DNA of 64,000 bases from Ramlibacter sp. GTDB lineage: Bacteria; Pseudomonadota; Gammaproteobacteria; Burkholderiales; Burkholderiaceae_C. Of the stretch, positions 9,837 through 17,932 are shown one piece after another. A program made the translations under genes and the position numbers. Each line of letters starts with the position of its first letter. Positions within the stretch are counted from its first letter, which is position 1. The notes under the pieces were generated by a model, which saw nothing but the letters and a program-made list of their open reading frames with translations, did no database searches and was not told where the DNA came from. The DNA lies in NCBI GenBank assembly GCA_016713005.1, contig JADJPY010000012.1, positions 434,001-498,000 of the forward strand, in the 5' to 3' direction.

Positions 9837-10883
9837 TCAGAGGATGCGGTTGAACCACAGCAGCGAGAGGCCGGCCGACAGCAGCGCCAGCACGGCGGCA
9901 CCCAGTGCCAGCAGGCCGGAGACTTCGGTCTCGCGCTTCTCCACCGACAGGCGCGAGCTGAGCTTCTGGTAGACGGATTTCAGGTTCTCGGCGGTGCCGG
10001 CATAAAAGTACTCGGCCTGCGTGCGCGTGGCCACGGCCTTGAGGGTTTCCTCGTCCAGCCGCACGCGCATCGACCAGCCCTCGAAGCCGATGGTCTCGCC
10101 GTCCACCGTGCCGATGCCCACGGTGTAGATGCGCACGCCGCGGTCGGCCGCCATCTTGGCGGCTTCCAGCGTGTCCACACCCGTGGTGCGTTGGCCGTCG
10201 GTCAGCAGGATGATGGCGCCCGAGTTGTACGAGCCCGGAGCGACGGGCGCCGGAGGCGCTTTCTTTTCGGTGCGGGCGGACTGGTCCAGCGAAAGTCCGC
10301 GCGGGCGTCCGCTGCCGTAGGTCAGCGCGGACAGGTCGATGCCGTCGTCGGGGAACAGTTCGGCCAGCGAGACGACGATGGCGCTGCCAATGGCGGTGGC
10401 GCGCTGCATCTGGAACTTGTCGATGGCGGCGACCAGGTCTTCGCGGCTGAGCGTGGGCGCCTGCACCACCTGGGCCGTGCCCGCAAAAGCGACGATGCCC
10501 ACGCGCACATGGCGCGGCAAGTCGGCCAGGAAGGCCTTGGCCGCAGCCTGCGAGGCCACCAGGCGGTTGGGCTGCACATCGGTGGCGCGCATGCTGCCCG
10601 ACACATCCATGGCCAGGATGATGGTTTCCTTGTTGGAGGGCAGGGTGATGGTGGCCATGGGGCGCGACGCGGCCAGCAGCATGGCCGCCAGGGACAGCAG
10701 GAACAGCGCCGGCGGTATGTGGCGGCGCACGCCTTGCGACTTGCCCAGCGCCTCCTTGACGATGGACAGGCTGGCGTATCGCAGCGCCAGTTTCTTCTTG
10801 CGGCGCAGCAGCCACAGGTACACCAGCACCAGCAGCGGCAGGGCCAGCATCAGCCAGAGGAATTGGGGCCAGAGAAAGGTCAT
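9837..10883 (-). CDS. VWA-domain membrane protein, BatA-like
   Basis: The protein (348 aa) has an N-terminal membrane hairpin (LWLMLALPLLVLVYLWLL; ALFLLSLAAMLLAA), a von Willebrand A domain with MIDAS motif DVSGS (Asp93, Ser95, Ser97) and a C-terminal span (LLALGAAVLALLSAGLSLLWF). This is the Bat/aerotolerance-type layout. With the upstream MoxR ATPase and DUF58 protein it forms the classic MoxR-DUF58-VWA trio, thought to work as a chaperone-like system for metal-dependent or envelope proteins; the substrate here is unknown. It is the last gene of a minus-strand operon, 10 bp after the DUF58 gene. Confidence 0.88.
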   Translation of the reverse strand: MTFLWPQFLWLMLALPLLVLVYLWLLRRKKKLALRYASLSIVKEALGKSQGVRRHIPPALFLLSLAAMLLAASRPMATITLPSNKETIILAMDVSGSMRATDVQPNRLVASQAAAKAFLADLPRHVRVGIVAFAGTAQVVQAPTLSREDLVAAIDKFQMQRATAIGSAIVVSLAELFPDDGIDLSALTYGSGRPRGLSLDQSARTEKKAPPAPVAPGSYNSGAIILLTDGQRTTGVDTLEAAKMAADRGVRIYTVGIGTVDGETIGFEGWSMRVRLDEETLKAVATRTQAEYFYAGTAENLKSVYQKLSSRLSVEKRETEVSGLLALGAAVLALLSAGLSLLWFNRIL

Positions 10884-10893
10884 CGGGGGCTCC

Positions 10894-11835
10894 TCATGCG
10901 GCCATGCGCAGGTGGCCCGGCAGGCCGGCAGCGCCCTGGCGGGTGCGCCGTTTGCGCAGCTCGGTAAAGCGCAGGATGGCGTCGGTCAGGTCGTCGGCGG
11001 TGGACAGCTCCAGCGTGTCCACGCCTGCGCGGGTGAGCGCCGCGCGCAAGTCGGCCTCACGCTGCGCGGCAATGCGCGCGAAGCGGCGGCGAAAGCCCGC
11101 GTCCGAGGTGTCCACCAGAAGCTGCTCGCCGGTTTCGGCGTCGCGGATGGGGACAAGGCCCAGATCGGGCAGCTCCAGCTCCAGCGGATCCAGCAGCCGC
11201 ACGGCCACCACCTCGTGGCGGCGCGCCAGCTGGGCCAGGGGCTTCTCCCAGCCGGGTTCACTGATGAAGTCGGACACCACAAACACGGTGCTGCGCCGGC
11301 GCACCGTGCTGGCGGCGGACAGCAACAGTTCGTGCAGCCGTGTGCCACCGGACTCGGCGGCCTGGGGTCGCACCAGCAGGCTGTGCAACAGGTGCAGCAC
11401 GTGGCGGCGGCCGCTGCGGGCCGGAATCAGGGTGTCCACGCCCGAGCCATACAGCACCGCACCCACGCGGTTGCCGTGCCGCGTGAGCAGGCGTGCGAGC
11501 ACGGCCACGAAGCCGGCAGAGACCTGGCGCTTGGCCTGCTCGCCCGAGCCGAAGTCCACCGAAGGGCTGAGGTCCAGCAGGAACCACGCGGCCATCTCGC
11601 GGTCTTCGGTGAAGACGCGCACATGCGGGCTGGACAGGCGCGCCGTGACGTTCCAGTCAATGTGGCGCACGTCGTCGTGGTGCTGGTACTCGCGCAGGTC
11701 GGCCAGGTCCAGCCCGGTGCCGCGCAGCAGCGTGCGGTAGTCGCCCTGCAGCAGGCCGTCGAGCCGGCGAATGACGGTCCACTCCAGCCGGCGCAGCAGG
11801 TGCTCGGCGTTGGCGTCAGGCTGCAAGCTTTTCAT
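10894..11835 (-). CDS. DUF58 domain protein
   Basis: A soluble protein of 313 aa containing the DUF58 core YQHHDDVRHIDWNVTAR followed by a VWA-like half (FLLDLSPSVDFGSG, FVVSDFISEP). DUF58 proteins accompany MoxR AAA+ ATPases and VWA proteins, as here. The ATG at 11835 lies 20 bp inside the end of the MoxR gene. The frame stays open upstream, but that stretch is antisense-like read-through of MoxR and is excluded. Confidence 0.88.
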   Translation of the reverse strand: MKSLQPDANAEHLLRRLEWTVIRRLDGLLQGDYRTLLRGTGLDLADLREYQHHDDVRHIDWNVTARLSSPHVRVFTEDREMAAWFLLDLSPSVDFGSGEQAKRQVSAGFVAVLARLLTRHGNRVGAVLYGSGVDTLIPARSGRRHVLHLLHSLLVRPQAAESGGTRLHELLLSAASTVRRRSTVFVVSDFISEPGWEKPLAQLARRHEVVAVRLLDPLELELPDLGLVPIRDAETGEQLLVDTSDAGFRRRFARIAAQREADLRAALTRAGVDTLELSTADDLTDAILRFTELRKRRTRQGAAGLPGHLRMAA

Positions 11836-12826
11836 GTTCCAGCGGCTTGGCCGGCACGGGGATCTTGGCCATGATCTTGCCCACCAGGGCATCGGCGGTG
11901 AGGCCGTCGCTGAGCGCCTCGTAGGACAGCACCACGCGGTGGCGCAGCACGTCGGGGACCAGGTCGGTCATGTCCTCGGGCAGCGCATACGTGCGCCCGC
12001 GCAGCATGGCCAGCGCCCGGGCGCCCTCGGTCAGGTTGATGGTGGCGCGCGGGCTGGCGCCGTACGTGATGTAGGCCGCCAGCTCTTTCAGCCCATGCTG
12101 GGCCGGGTTGCGTGTGGCCGACACCAGCTTGACGGCGTACTGCACCAGGGAAGGGTCCACATAGACGCGGCGACATTCGGCCTGCAACGCCGCGAGCTGG
12201 GCGGTGGTGGCGACCGGTGTCACCGTGACGGGCGGGCCGGTGACCCGCTCGACGATGACGAACTCCTCGGCGTCGGTGGGGTAGTCCACCAGCACCTTCA
12301 TCATGAAGCGGTCGACCTGCGCCTCGGGCAGCGGGTAGGTGCCTTCGGTCTCGATGGGGTTCTGCGTGGCCATCACCAGGAAGGGGCTGGGCACCTTGTG
12401 GGTCTCGCCCGCAATGGTGACCTGGCGCTCCTGCATCACCTCCAGCAGCGCGCTTTGCACCTTGGCTGGCGCGCGGTTGATTTCGTCGGCCAGCAGCAGG
12501 TTGGTGAACACCGGGCCCAGCGACGTGGAAAACTCGCCCGTCTTCTGGTTGTAGATGCGCGTGCCCACCAGGTCGGCCGGCACCAGGTCGGGCGTGAACT
12601 GGATGCGCTTGAACTGGCCGCGCACCGTGTTGGCCAGTGTCTTGACGGTGAGCGTCTTGGCCAGACCGGGCACGCCTTCCACCAGCAGGTGGCCCTGGGC
12701 CAGCATGGCGACCATGACGCGCTCGAGGAAGCGGTCCTGGCCGACGACGACGCGTTTGACTTCATACAGGATCTGCTCCATCAGCTGGGCCGTTGCCGTG
12801 GAATCCTGGGTTGTTTCGGTGCTCAT
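11816..12826 (-). CDS. MoxR-family AAA+ ATPase
   Basis: An AAA+ ATPase of 336 aa with Walker A GVPGLAKT, Walker B LLLADEINRAP, sensor 1 VMATQNPIE and sensor 2 region. MoxR ATPases act as maturation chaperones with DUF58 and VWA partners, both encoded directly downstream. The gene begins 14 bp after the membrane protease stop, so all four genes are probably one transcript. Its C-terminus (PLEHEKLAA) overlaps the start of the DUF58 gene. Confidence 0.92.
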   Translation of the reverse strand: MSTETTQDSTATAQLMEQILYEVKRVVVGQDRFLERVMVAMLAQGHLLVEGVPGLAKTLTVKTLANTVRGQFKRIQFTPDLVPADLVGTRIYNQKTGEFSTSLGPVFTNLLLADEINRAPAKVQSALLEVMQERQVTIAGETHKVPSPFLVMATQNPIETEGTYPLPEAQVDRFMMKVLVDYPTDAEEFVIVERVTGPPVTVTPVATTAQLAALQAECRRVYVDPSLVQYAVKLVSATRNPAQHGLKELAAYITYGASPRATINLTEGARALAMLRGRTYALPEDMTDLVPDVLRHRVVLSYEALSDGLTADALVGKIMAKIPVPAKPLEHEKLAA

Positions 12827-12840
12827 GCGGGGGTTCTCTC

Positions 12841-13833
12841 TCAGAAGGGATGCAGGCCGACGGCCGAAGCCGCGTTTTCAATCGGGACGGCAAAGCCGAT
12901 GCCCAGGAAGGTGCGCGCGCTGGTGGGGTTGTAGATCGCGGTGACGATGCCCACCACTTCGCCGTCCATGGTGACCAGTGGCCCGCCCGAATTGCCTGGG
13001 TTGGCCGCGGCATCAAACTGGATCAGGTTGTTGATGTCCTGCTTGCCCTCGGGCGAGCGGAAGGAGCGCTTGAGCCCGGACACCACCCCTGCCGACACCG
13101 ACGGCCCGATGCCAAACGGGAAACCCACGGCCACCACTTCATCACCGGGCTGCAGGTCGGCGGTGGAGCGCATGGTCGCGGCGATCAGGTCGTCGGGGAT
13201 CTTGCTGGCCTGGAGCACGGCGAGGTCGTTCTCGGGCTGCACGCCGGTGATGGTGGCGGTGGCGGTGAGCCCGTCAGAGAACGTCACGACGATGCGGTCT
13301 GCGCCCTGCACGACGTGCAGGTTGGTGAGGATCACGCCCTTGTCCACGATGACGACGCCGCTGCCTGTGCCGTATTCGACTTCCTCGTCCTCGTCGGCCT
13401 TGGGGTCTTTGGAAGGCGCCGGTTTGCCCTTTCCCTGGCCGCTGCGGGAATCCTTGGGGTCTTTGGATTCGGGCTTGAGCTCCTTGAGCCGGCTCTTCTT
13501 GACATACCCGGCCACGCGCACCAGCGAGGGACGGATGGCTTCCGCCGCACGTGCGGCGGCAGACGGCAGGGTGGTTGTCTCCAGGGTTTTGAGGACCGCA
13601 GCGTCGATGTCGTCCTGGGTGAGCTTGCGCGGGCCCGGGCGCAGCGCAAGCGCCAGGCTGATGATCACCAGCACACCCAGAAGGAGGATGACGCCCCAGA
13701 GCGTGCGCGGATCAGAGGGGGAGGGCCGCCAGGCCAGCAGGCGGCGCGTGCGCGTGGGTGGCGCTGGCGGCGCAGCCAACGGGGCTGCAGCCGCAGCGCG
13801 CTCGGAGCGGCTGTAAAGGGCGGGCCTGCGCAT
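12841..13833 (-). CDS. Membrane-anchored S1C trypsin-like protease without PDZ
   Basis: This HtrA-related protein (330 aa) has a cytoplasmic Ala/Pro/Arg-rich start, one membrane span (LWGVILLLGVLVIISLALAL), a charged Lys/Asp/Glu-rich linker and a protease domain. The triad is visible: His in ILTNLHVV, Asp in PENDLAVL and Ser in GNSGGPL. The chain ends right after the protease domain (GIGFAVPIENAASAVG), so the PDZ domains normal in DegP/DegS are absent. It is first in the operon with MoxR, DUF58 and VWA genes, suggesting a quality-control role beside them, which is inference. Confidence 0.85.
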   Translation of the reverse strand: MRRPALYSRSERAAAAAPLAAPPAPPTRTRRLLAWRPSPSDPRTLWGVILLLGVLVIISLALALRPGPRKLTQDDIDAAVLKTLETTTLPSAAARAAEAIRPSLVRVAGYVKKSRLKELKPESKDPKDSRSGQGKGKPAPSKDPKADEDEEVEYGTGSGVVIVDKGVILTNLHVVQGADRIVVTFSDGLTATATITGVQPENDLAVLQASKIPDDLIAATMRSTADLQPGDEVVAVGFPFGIGPSVSAGVVSGLKRSFRSPEGKQDINNLIQFDAAANPGNSGGPLVTMDGEVVGIVTAIYNPTSARTFLGIGFAVPIENAASAVGLHPF

Positions 13834-13941
13834 CGGGTCACCTTCGGTGTGTCGGGGCGGACGACGATCTGTCAGCGCACGGTAGCACGGTTCGCCCGCG
13901 CCTGCATCCCCCCTCGGGGCGCTCAGGCATCATCCGCATTC

Positions 13942-14781
13942 ATGACGGGCTGGATCGATACCCATTGCCATCTGGACGCGCCGGAGTTCTCGGCAGACAC
14001 CGATTTGGTGCGCGAGCGTGCGCGGGCGGCGGGCGTGTCCTGCTGCGTGGTGCCCGCAGTGGAAGCCGGCAACTTTGACGCGGTGCGCGCACTGGCGCAC
14101 CTCCATGGTGACGTGTACGCGCTGGGCATCCACCCGCTGTACACGCCACAAGCCCGCGAGGCCGACGTGGCGGCGCTGGACGCTGCCCTGGCGCAGCACG
14201 CCAGCGACCCGCGCCTGGTGGCGGTGGGCGAAATCGGCCTGGACGGTTTTGTGCCCGGCCTGGACTGGGCGCGGCAGGAGTGGTTTTACCGCGAGCAGCT
14301 GCGCCTGGCGCGACGCCACGGCCTGCCCGTCATCCTGCACGTGCGTCGCAGTGCGGATGCGCTGCTGCGCCATTTGCGAGAGTTGCCGGTGGCAGGCGGC
14401 ATCGCGCACGCATTCAATGGCAGCCAGCAGCAGGCGCATGCCTTTGTCGACATGGGTTTCCGTATTGGCTTTGGCGGCGCCGTGACGTTTGACCGCGCGC
14501 TGCAATTGCGTCGCCTCGCCACCGGGCTGCCGCTGTCGGCCCTGGTGCTGGAAACCGACGCACCGGACATCCCGCCGCACTGGCTGTACCGCACGGCGCA
14601 ACAGCGTGCCGAAGGCCTGCCTCAGGGCCGCAATGAGCCGGGCGAGCTGCCGCGCATTGCGCAGGTGGTGGCGGAATTGCGGGGCATCCCGATGAACGAG
14701 TTGCGCGAAGCGACGGCCGCCAATGCGCGAAAGGTATTGCCGCGCTTGACCGGCAGTGAAGAGCGGCAAGCGGGCAAATGA
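13942..14781 (+). CDS. TatD family metal-dependent hydrolase
   Basis: A metallo-hydrolase of 279 aa with the TIM-barrel TatD signature: IDTHCHLD at the start, GEIGLDGF in the middle, VILHVRRS, then HAFNGS and LETDAPDIPP, which carry the metal ligands. Family members are 3'-5' DNases or have unknown nucleic-acid roles in the cytoplasm. The ATG at 13942 is chosen because the upstream part of the open frame lies antisense to the protease gene. The gene is divergent from the protease/MoxR operon across 108 bp. Confidence 0.9.
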   Translation: MTGWIDTHCHLDAPEFSADTDLVRERARAAGVSCCVVPAVEAGNFDAVRALAHLHGDVYALGIHPLYTPQAREADVAALDAALAQHASDPRLVAVGEIGLDGFVPGLDWARQEWFYREQLRLARRHGLPVILHVRRSADALLRHLRELPVAGGIAHAFNGSQQQAHAFVDMGFRIGFGGAVTFDRALQLRRLATGLPLSALVLETDAPDIPPHWLYRTAQQRAEGLPQGRNEPGELPRIAQVVAELRGIPMNELREATAANARKVLPRLTGSEERQAGK

Positions 14782-14803
14782 AAGCGTGCGCGTGTTGACC
14801 CAG

Positions 14804-15130
14804 ATGGAGGCCTTGGCCCTGACGCTGGCGATCGAGTTGCCGGTGCTGGCGATGTGCGCGCGGCTGGCACGCTGGCCGTTGCGGCGTGTGCTGGTGGTCG
14901 GGGCGCTGGCGTCGTGCCTCACGCATCCGCTCGCCTGGTGGGCGGCGCTCTCCATGCCGGGCACGGTGCCGGTGTCGGAGTTTGAGATCGGGCTGCTGGC
15001 AATTGAAGTCCTGGTGACGCTGGCCGAAGCCTTGCTGTTTTTGGTGCTGCTGCGTGTGGGCTGGGTGCGTGCCCTGGGTGTCTCCGTGTTGGCCAATGGG
15101 GCATCCGCGCTGGCGGGGTGGTGGCTGTGA
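14804..15130 (+). CDS. Small membrane protein of unknown function
   Basis: I do not recognise this gene. Starting at the ATG at 14804 (GTG at 14792 is also possible) it encodes about 108 aa, nearly all hydrophobic, with four likely membrane spans (ALTLAIELPVLAMCARLA; VLVVGALASCLTHPLAWW; IGLLAIEVLVTLAEALLFLVL; ALGVSVLANGASALAGWW). Conserved-looking polar residues lie inside spans: Glu in AIELP, His in LTHP, two Glu in EIGLLAIEVLVTLAE and Asn in LANGAS. The stop overlaps the GTG of the next membrane gene (GTGA), so the two proteins probably work together. Confidence 0.6.
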   Translation: MEALALTLAIELPVLAMCARLARWPLRRVLVVGALASCLTHPLAWWAALSMPGTVPVSEFEIGLLAIEVLVTLAEALLFLVLLRVGWVRALGVSVLANGASALAGWWL

Positions 15131-16056
15131 AGCGCGCGCTGGGGCCTTGGGATGGCGTGTTCATTGCCGGTCTGGCTCTGGCCTGCTGGGTGGCGCCAGG
15201 ACCGGTCTATCTGCTGGCATTGGGGGCTTTTGGCTTGCCCCACGTGCTGTGGGAGCTGGGCTGGATCCGACAGGCCACGCGTGGCTGGCTGGGTCGGGGC
15301 TGGTGGTTGACGCTTGGCGCCATCCTTGCCCTGCAGGCGATTGCCCGGCTGGGCAGCTGGGCAGGTTGGCTGGATTCCTCGCTGGCCCTGGGCATGGACC
15401 TGCTGACACTGGGGTTGGCATTGGGCCTGGTGGCCACCGTGCGCTCGCCGGTTGCCCGTGAGGGGGCGAATGGCGGCATGGGCGAACTGCTGACGCGCGG
15501 GCTTGCCGGACTTGTGGCGGTTGCGCTGGTCGGCGCAGGCATTGCCGGCGATGTTGCGTCGATGCTGTGGGTGCTTGTGGTGCTGGCCATGGCGCACAAC
15601 TTCACGCCGCTGGCACTTGTTCGCCTTGCGCCGCAGCGTGATCGACGCGCCGAACGCTGGCTGCTGCTGGCCTTTGCGTTGCCTCTTGTGATGCTGGCCA
15701 TGCCACTGGCCGGCGTGCGGCCCGCCATGGCGCAGCCCCAGGCGTGGTGGCCGGTCGAAGCCCTGTGGGTGCAGAGCCTGTGGCCAGGCTCTGTCCAGGC
15801 CGTGTTTTCGGCTCTGGTGCTGGCGCAATGCCTGCACTACCACGCCGTGCTGCGCGTGATGCCGCGGCTGGGGCCGGTGTGGACCGCGCCGGGATGGAGA
15901 ACACTGGCGATTCTGGCCTCGGCCCTGATGGCCGCAGCCTTTGCTTTGGATTTCACCGGCACGCGGCCGCTGTACGCCGTGGCCGCCGGCCTGCATGCCT
16001 GGCTGGAATGGCCTGTGTTGCTGTGCGCGCTGACAAGGGCAACTGCGGCAACCTAA
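15127..16056 (+). CDS. Polytopic membrane protein of unknown function
   Basis: The protein (309 aa) has about eight to nine hydrophobic spans and no signal I can tie to a named family. Histidines sit at span edges in GLPHVLWE, MAHNFTPL and QCLHYHAVL. The GLPH segment and the His pattern faintly recall Brp/Blh-type carotenoid-cleaving membrane enzymes, but I would not assign that. The GTG at 15127 overlaps the TGA of the small membrane gene before it; a frame-compatible GTG at 15118 is less likely. The TAA at 16054-16056 overlaps the convergent MscS gene tail. Confidence 0.6.
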   Translation: MKRALGPWDGVFIAGLALACWVAPGPVYLLALGAFGLPHVLWELGWIRQATRGWLGRGWWLTLGAILALQAIARLGSWAGWLDSSLALGMDLLTLGLALGLVATVRSPVAREGANGGMGELLTRGLAGLVAVALVGAGIAGDVASMLWVLVVLAMAHNFTPLALVRLAPQRDRRAERWLLLAFALPLVMLAMPLAGVRPAMAQPQAWWPVEALWVQSLWPGSVQAVFSALVLAQCLHYHAVLRVMPRLGPVWTAPGWRTLAILASALMAAAFALDFTGTRPLYAVAAGLHAWLEWPVLLCALTRATAAT

Positions 16057-16862
16057 ACCGACCGGTGCGCCACCGGCGTCTCGGGCACGGGATAGCCGGC
16101 CGCGCCAAACGTGGCCACGACGGCGCGGTGGGTGTCGAAGTACACCTGCCAGTAGTGGTCCGTGTGGGTGTAGGGGCGCACGCACAGCAGCGGACCCTCC
16201 GGCGTGAACTGCAGGATCTCGATGTCCGGCGCCGGGCTTGTGGCCACATTGGGGATGGCGGCCACGGCCGTGCGCAACAGAGCCATGGCGTCCTGGACGT
16301 TCACGCTGTTGGCGACCTTGGCCACACAGTCCACCCGGCGGTGGGGCAGGGCGCTGAAGTTCTGGATGCTGTCGGAGAAGACCTTGTTGTTGCCCACGAT
16401 GGTGGTGACGTTGTCGGGCGTCACGAGGGTGGTGCCGAACAGGCCAAGCTCCTTGACCGTGCCGGTGACGCCCCCGGCGGTGACGAAATCCCCCACCTTG
16501 TACGGACGCAACACCTGCATGAACACGCCCGCGGCAAAGTGTGTGAGCAATCCTCCCCAGGCTGTGCCAATGGCCAGGCCCGCGCCGGCCAGCAGGGCCG
16601 CAAAGGATGTGGTCTTGACGCCGAAAATGTCCAGGATCGCCAGGATCAGGACGATGTTGAGGATGACCGAGATGATGGACTTGAGGTAGTGCGCCAGCGT
16701 CTCGTCCACCCGCCCGCCCCGCTGCAAGGCCGCGCCGATGAGGCGCAGCGCCAATGCAATGAGCCAGCGGCCGATGATCCAGGCCGCCAGGGCGCCCAGG
16801 ATTTTCAGGCCAAAATCGGCGCCTTGCGTGCTCAGGAAATTCCAGATGACTTCGGTATTCAT
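16053..16862 (-). CDS. Small-conductance mechanosensitive channel, MscS family
   Basis: The protein (269 aa) is the size of minimal MscS. Three N-terminal spans lead into a Gly/Ala-rich pore helix (FAALLAGAGLAIGTAWGGLL), then the beta domain (VGDFVTAGGVTGTVKELGLF) and the alpha/beta cytoplasmic domain. Such channels gate with membrane tension and release solutes on osmotic downshock. The ATG at 16862 gives the normal MscS start; the frame runs further upstream without a plausible N-terminus. It converges with the membrane protein on the other strand with a short overlap of stop codons. Confidence 0.9.
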   Translation of the reverse strand: MNTEVIWNFLSTQGADFGLKILGALAAWIIGRWLIALALRLIGAALQRGGRVDETLAHYLKSIISVILNIVLILAILDIFGVKTTSFAALLAGAGLAIGTAWGGLLTHFAAGVFMQVLRPYKVGDFVTAGGVTGTVKELGLFGTTLVTPDNVTTIVGNNKVFSDSIQNFSALPHRRVDCVAKVANSVNVQDAMALLRTAVAAIPNVATSPAPDIEILQFTPEGPLLCVRPYTHTDHYWQVYFDTHRAVVATFGAAGYPVPETPVAHRSV

Positions 16863-17164
16863 GTGTGCCCCGGATGTGAAACAGCGACTATGGTGACAAG
16901 CCGGCCAGGCGCCTGCAAGCCTGCACGACCGCACGGGCGGGCGCCCGTGACTTCCGCCACATCGGTGTTGCTGGTGCCGGGCAGTTGCCCGGGTGCCAAC
17001 GCTTTCGCCGCCCGGCTGTCCCATGCACACACGCAGAAGCCGTCGCGGAAAAAATCAGGAGCCTTTTGGGCGTCTGGCCCCCGCCAGTTCTTGATGGAGC
17101 GCTATCAAATTGGTAGCAAATCAATGCGGGACAGGCTCGCCCCCCTGCGTCAGGCCGGGGTTGC
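16863..17164. other. 302-bp intergenic region between divergent genes
   Basis: This region separates the MscS start from the SpeE-like start. Its right part (17049-17118) is copy B of the dispersed repeat. In 16863-17048 I see no convincing promoter, terminator or short gene. Confidence 0.5.
17049..17118 (-). repeat. Dispersed 65-bp repeat, copy B
   Basis: On the minus strand it reads GCTACCAATTTGATAGC, a spacer, GGGGGCCAGACGCC, CAAAAGGC and then a T run. It is intergenic, about 45 bp upstream of the SpeE-like gene, and matches copy A closely, including GCGCT after the hairpin. Confidence 0.75.
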
Positions 17165-17932
17165 ATGACGGCCCGCCGCGCGCCACGCGCTCCGGCGCTG
17201 CCGGAAGTCAACTTCTCCGACTGGGGCGACATCCGCTACCTGCACCTGGGCACCGAATGGGTGCAGGGGTCCATGCGCATGGATGCCCCGTACGACATCG
17301 AGCTGGAATACGTGCAGCGCATGATGGCCTGGCTGCTCTTTGCCGAGCCCGACACGGTCGCCCGGCGCCACGCCATGCAGCTGGGGCTGGGCGCGGCTTC
17401 GCTGACCAAGTTCTGCCACAAGCGGCTGCGCATGAAGACCACAGCGATCGAACTCAACCCGCAGGTGGTGGCCGCCTGCAGGCTGTGGTTCAAGCTGCCC
17501 GCCGACGACACCCGGTTGTCGGTGGTGCTGGGCGATGCAGCCGAAGTGGCCGCGCATGACCACTGGCGTGGAGACGTCGATGCGCTCCAGGTGGACCTGT
17601 ACGACCACGAGGCGGCTGCGCCCGTGCTGGACAGCGAGGCGTTCTATGCCGACTGCCGGCGGTTGCTGACCGAGGACGGCTGCATGACGGTGAACCTGTT
17701 TGGCCGCTCGTCCAGCTACGCGGACAGCCTGTCCAAGATCGTCTCCGCTTTCGGGGAGGAGGCCGTCTGGGCCTTCAAGCCGACGCGCGAGGGCAACACT
17801 GTGGTGCTGGCCCTGCGGGAGCCGCGCAAGCCCACGCGGGCGGCGCTTGCCGAACGGGCTGAAACCATCCACACTCGCTGGGGCCTGCCCGCGCCGAAAT
17901 GGCTGCGGGTGTTCAAACCGGTCGTTACATGA
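17165..17932 (+). CDS. Spermidine-synthase-like protein
   Basis: A cytoplasmic protein of 255 aa with the Rossmann methyltransferase fold of the spermidine synthase family: MQLGLGAASLTKFCHKRL (nucleotide-binding loop), TAIELNPQVVAACRLWF (acidic ribose contact), VVLGDAAE and LQVDLYDHEA. The usual N-terminal beta-domain is short. The polyamine active-site pattern is only partly kept, so the substrate is uncertain. The stop overlaps the ATG of the next gene (ATGA), a surprising pairing with a secretion-type ATPase that suggests joint transcription rather than shared function. Confidence 0.75.
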   Translation: MTARRAPRAPALPEVNFSDWGDIRYLHLGTEWVQGSMRMDAPYDIELEYVQRMMAWLLFAEPDTVARRHAMQLGLGAASLTKFCHKRLRMKTTAIELNPQVVAACRLWFKLPADDTRLSVVLGDAAEVAAHDHWRGDVDALQVDLYDHEAAAPVLDSEAFYADCRRLLTEDGCMTVNLFGRSSSYADSLSKIVSAFGEEAVWAFKPTREGNTVVLALREPRKPTRAALAERAETIHTRWGLPAPKWLRVFKPVVT

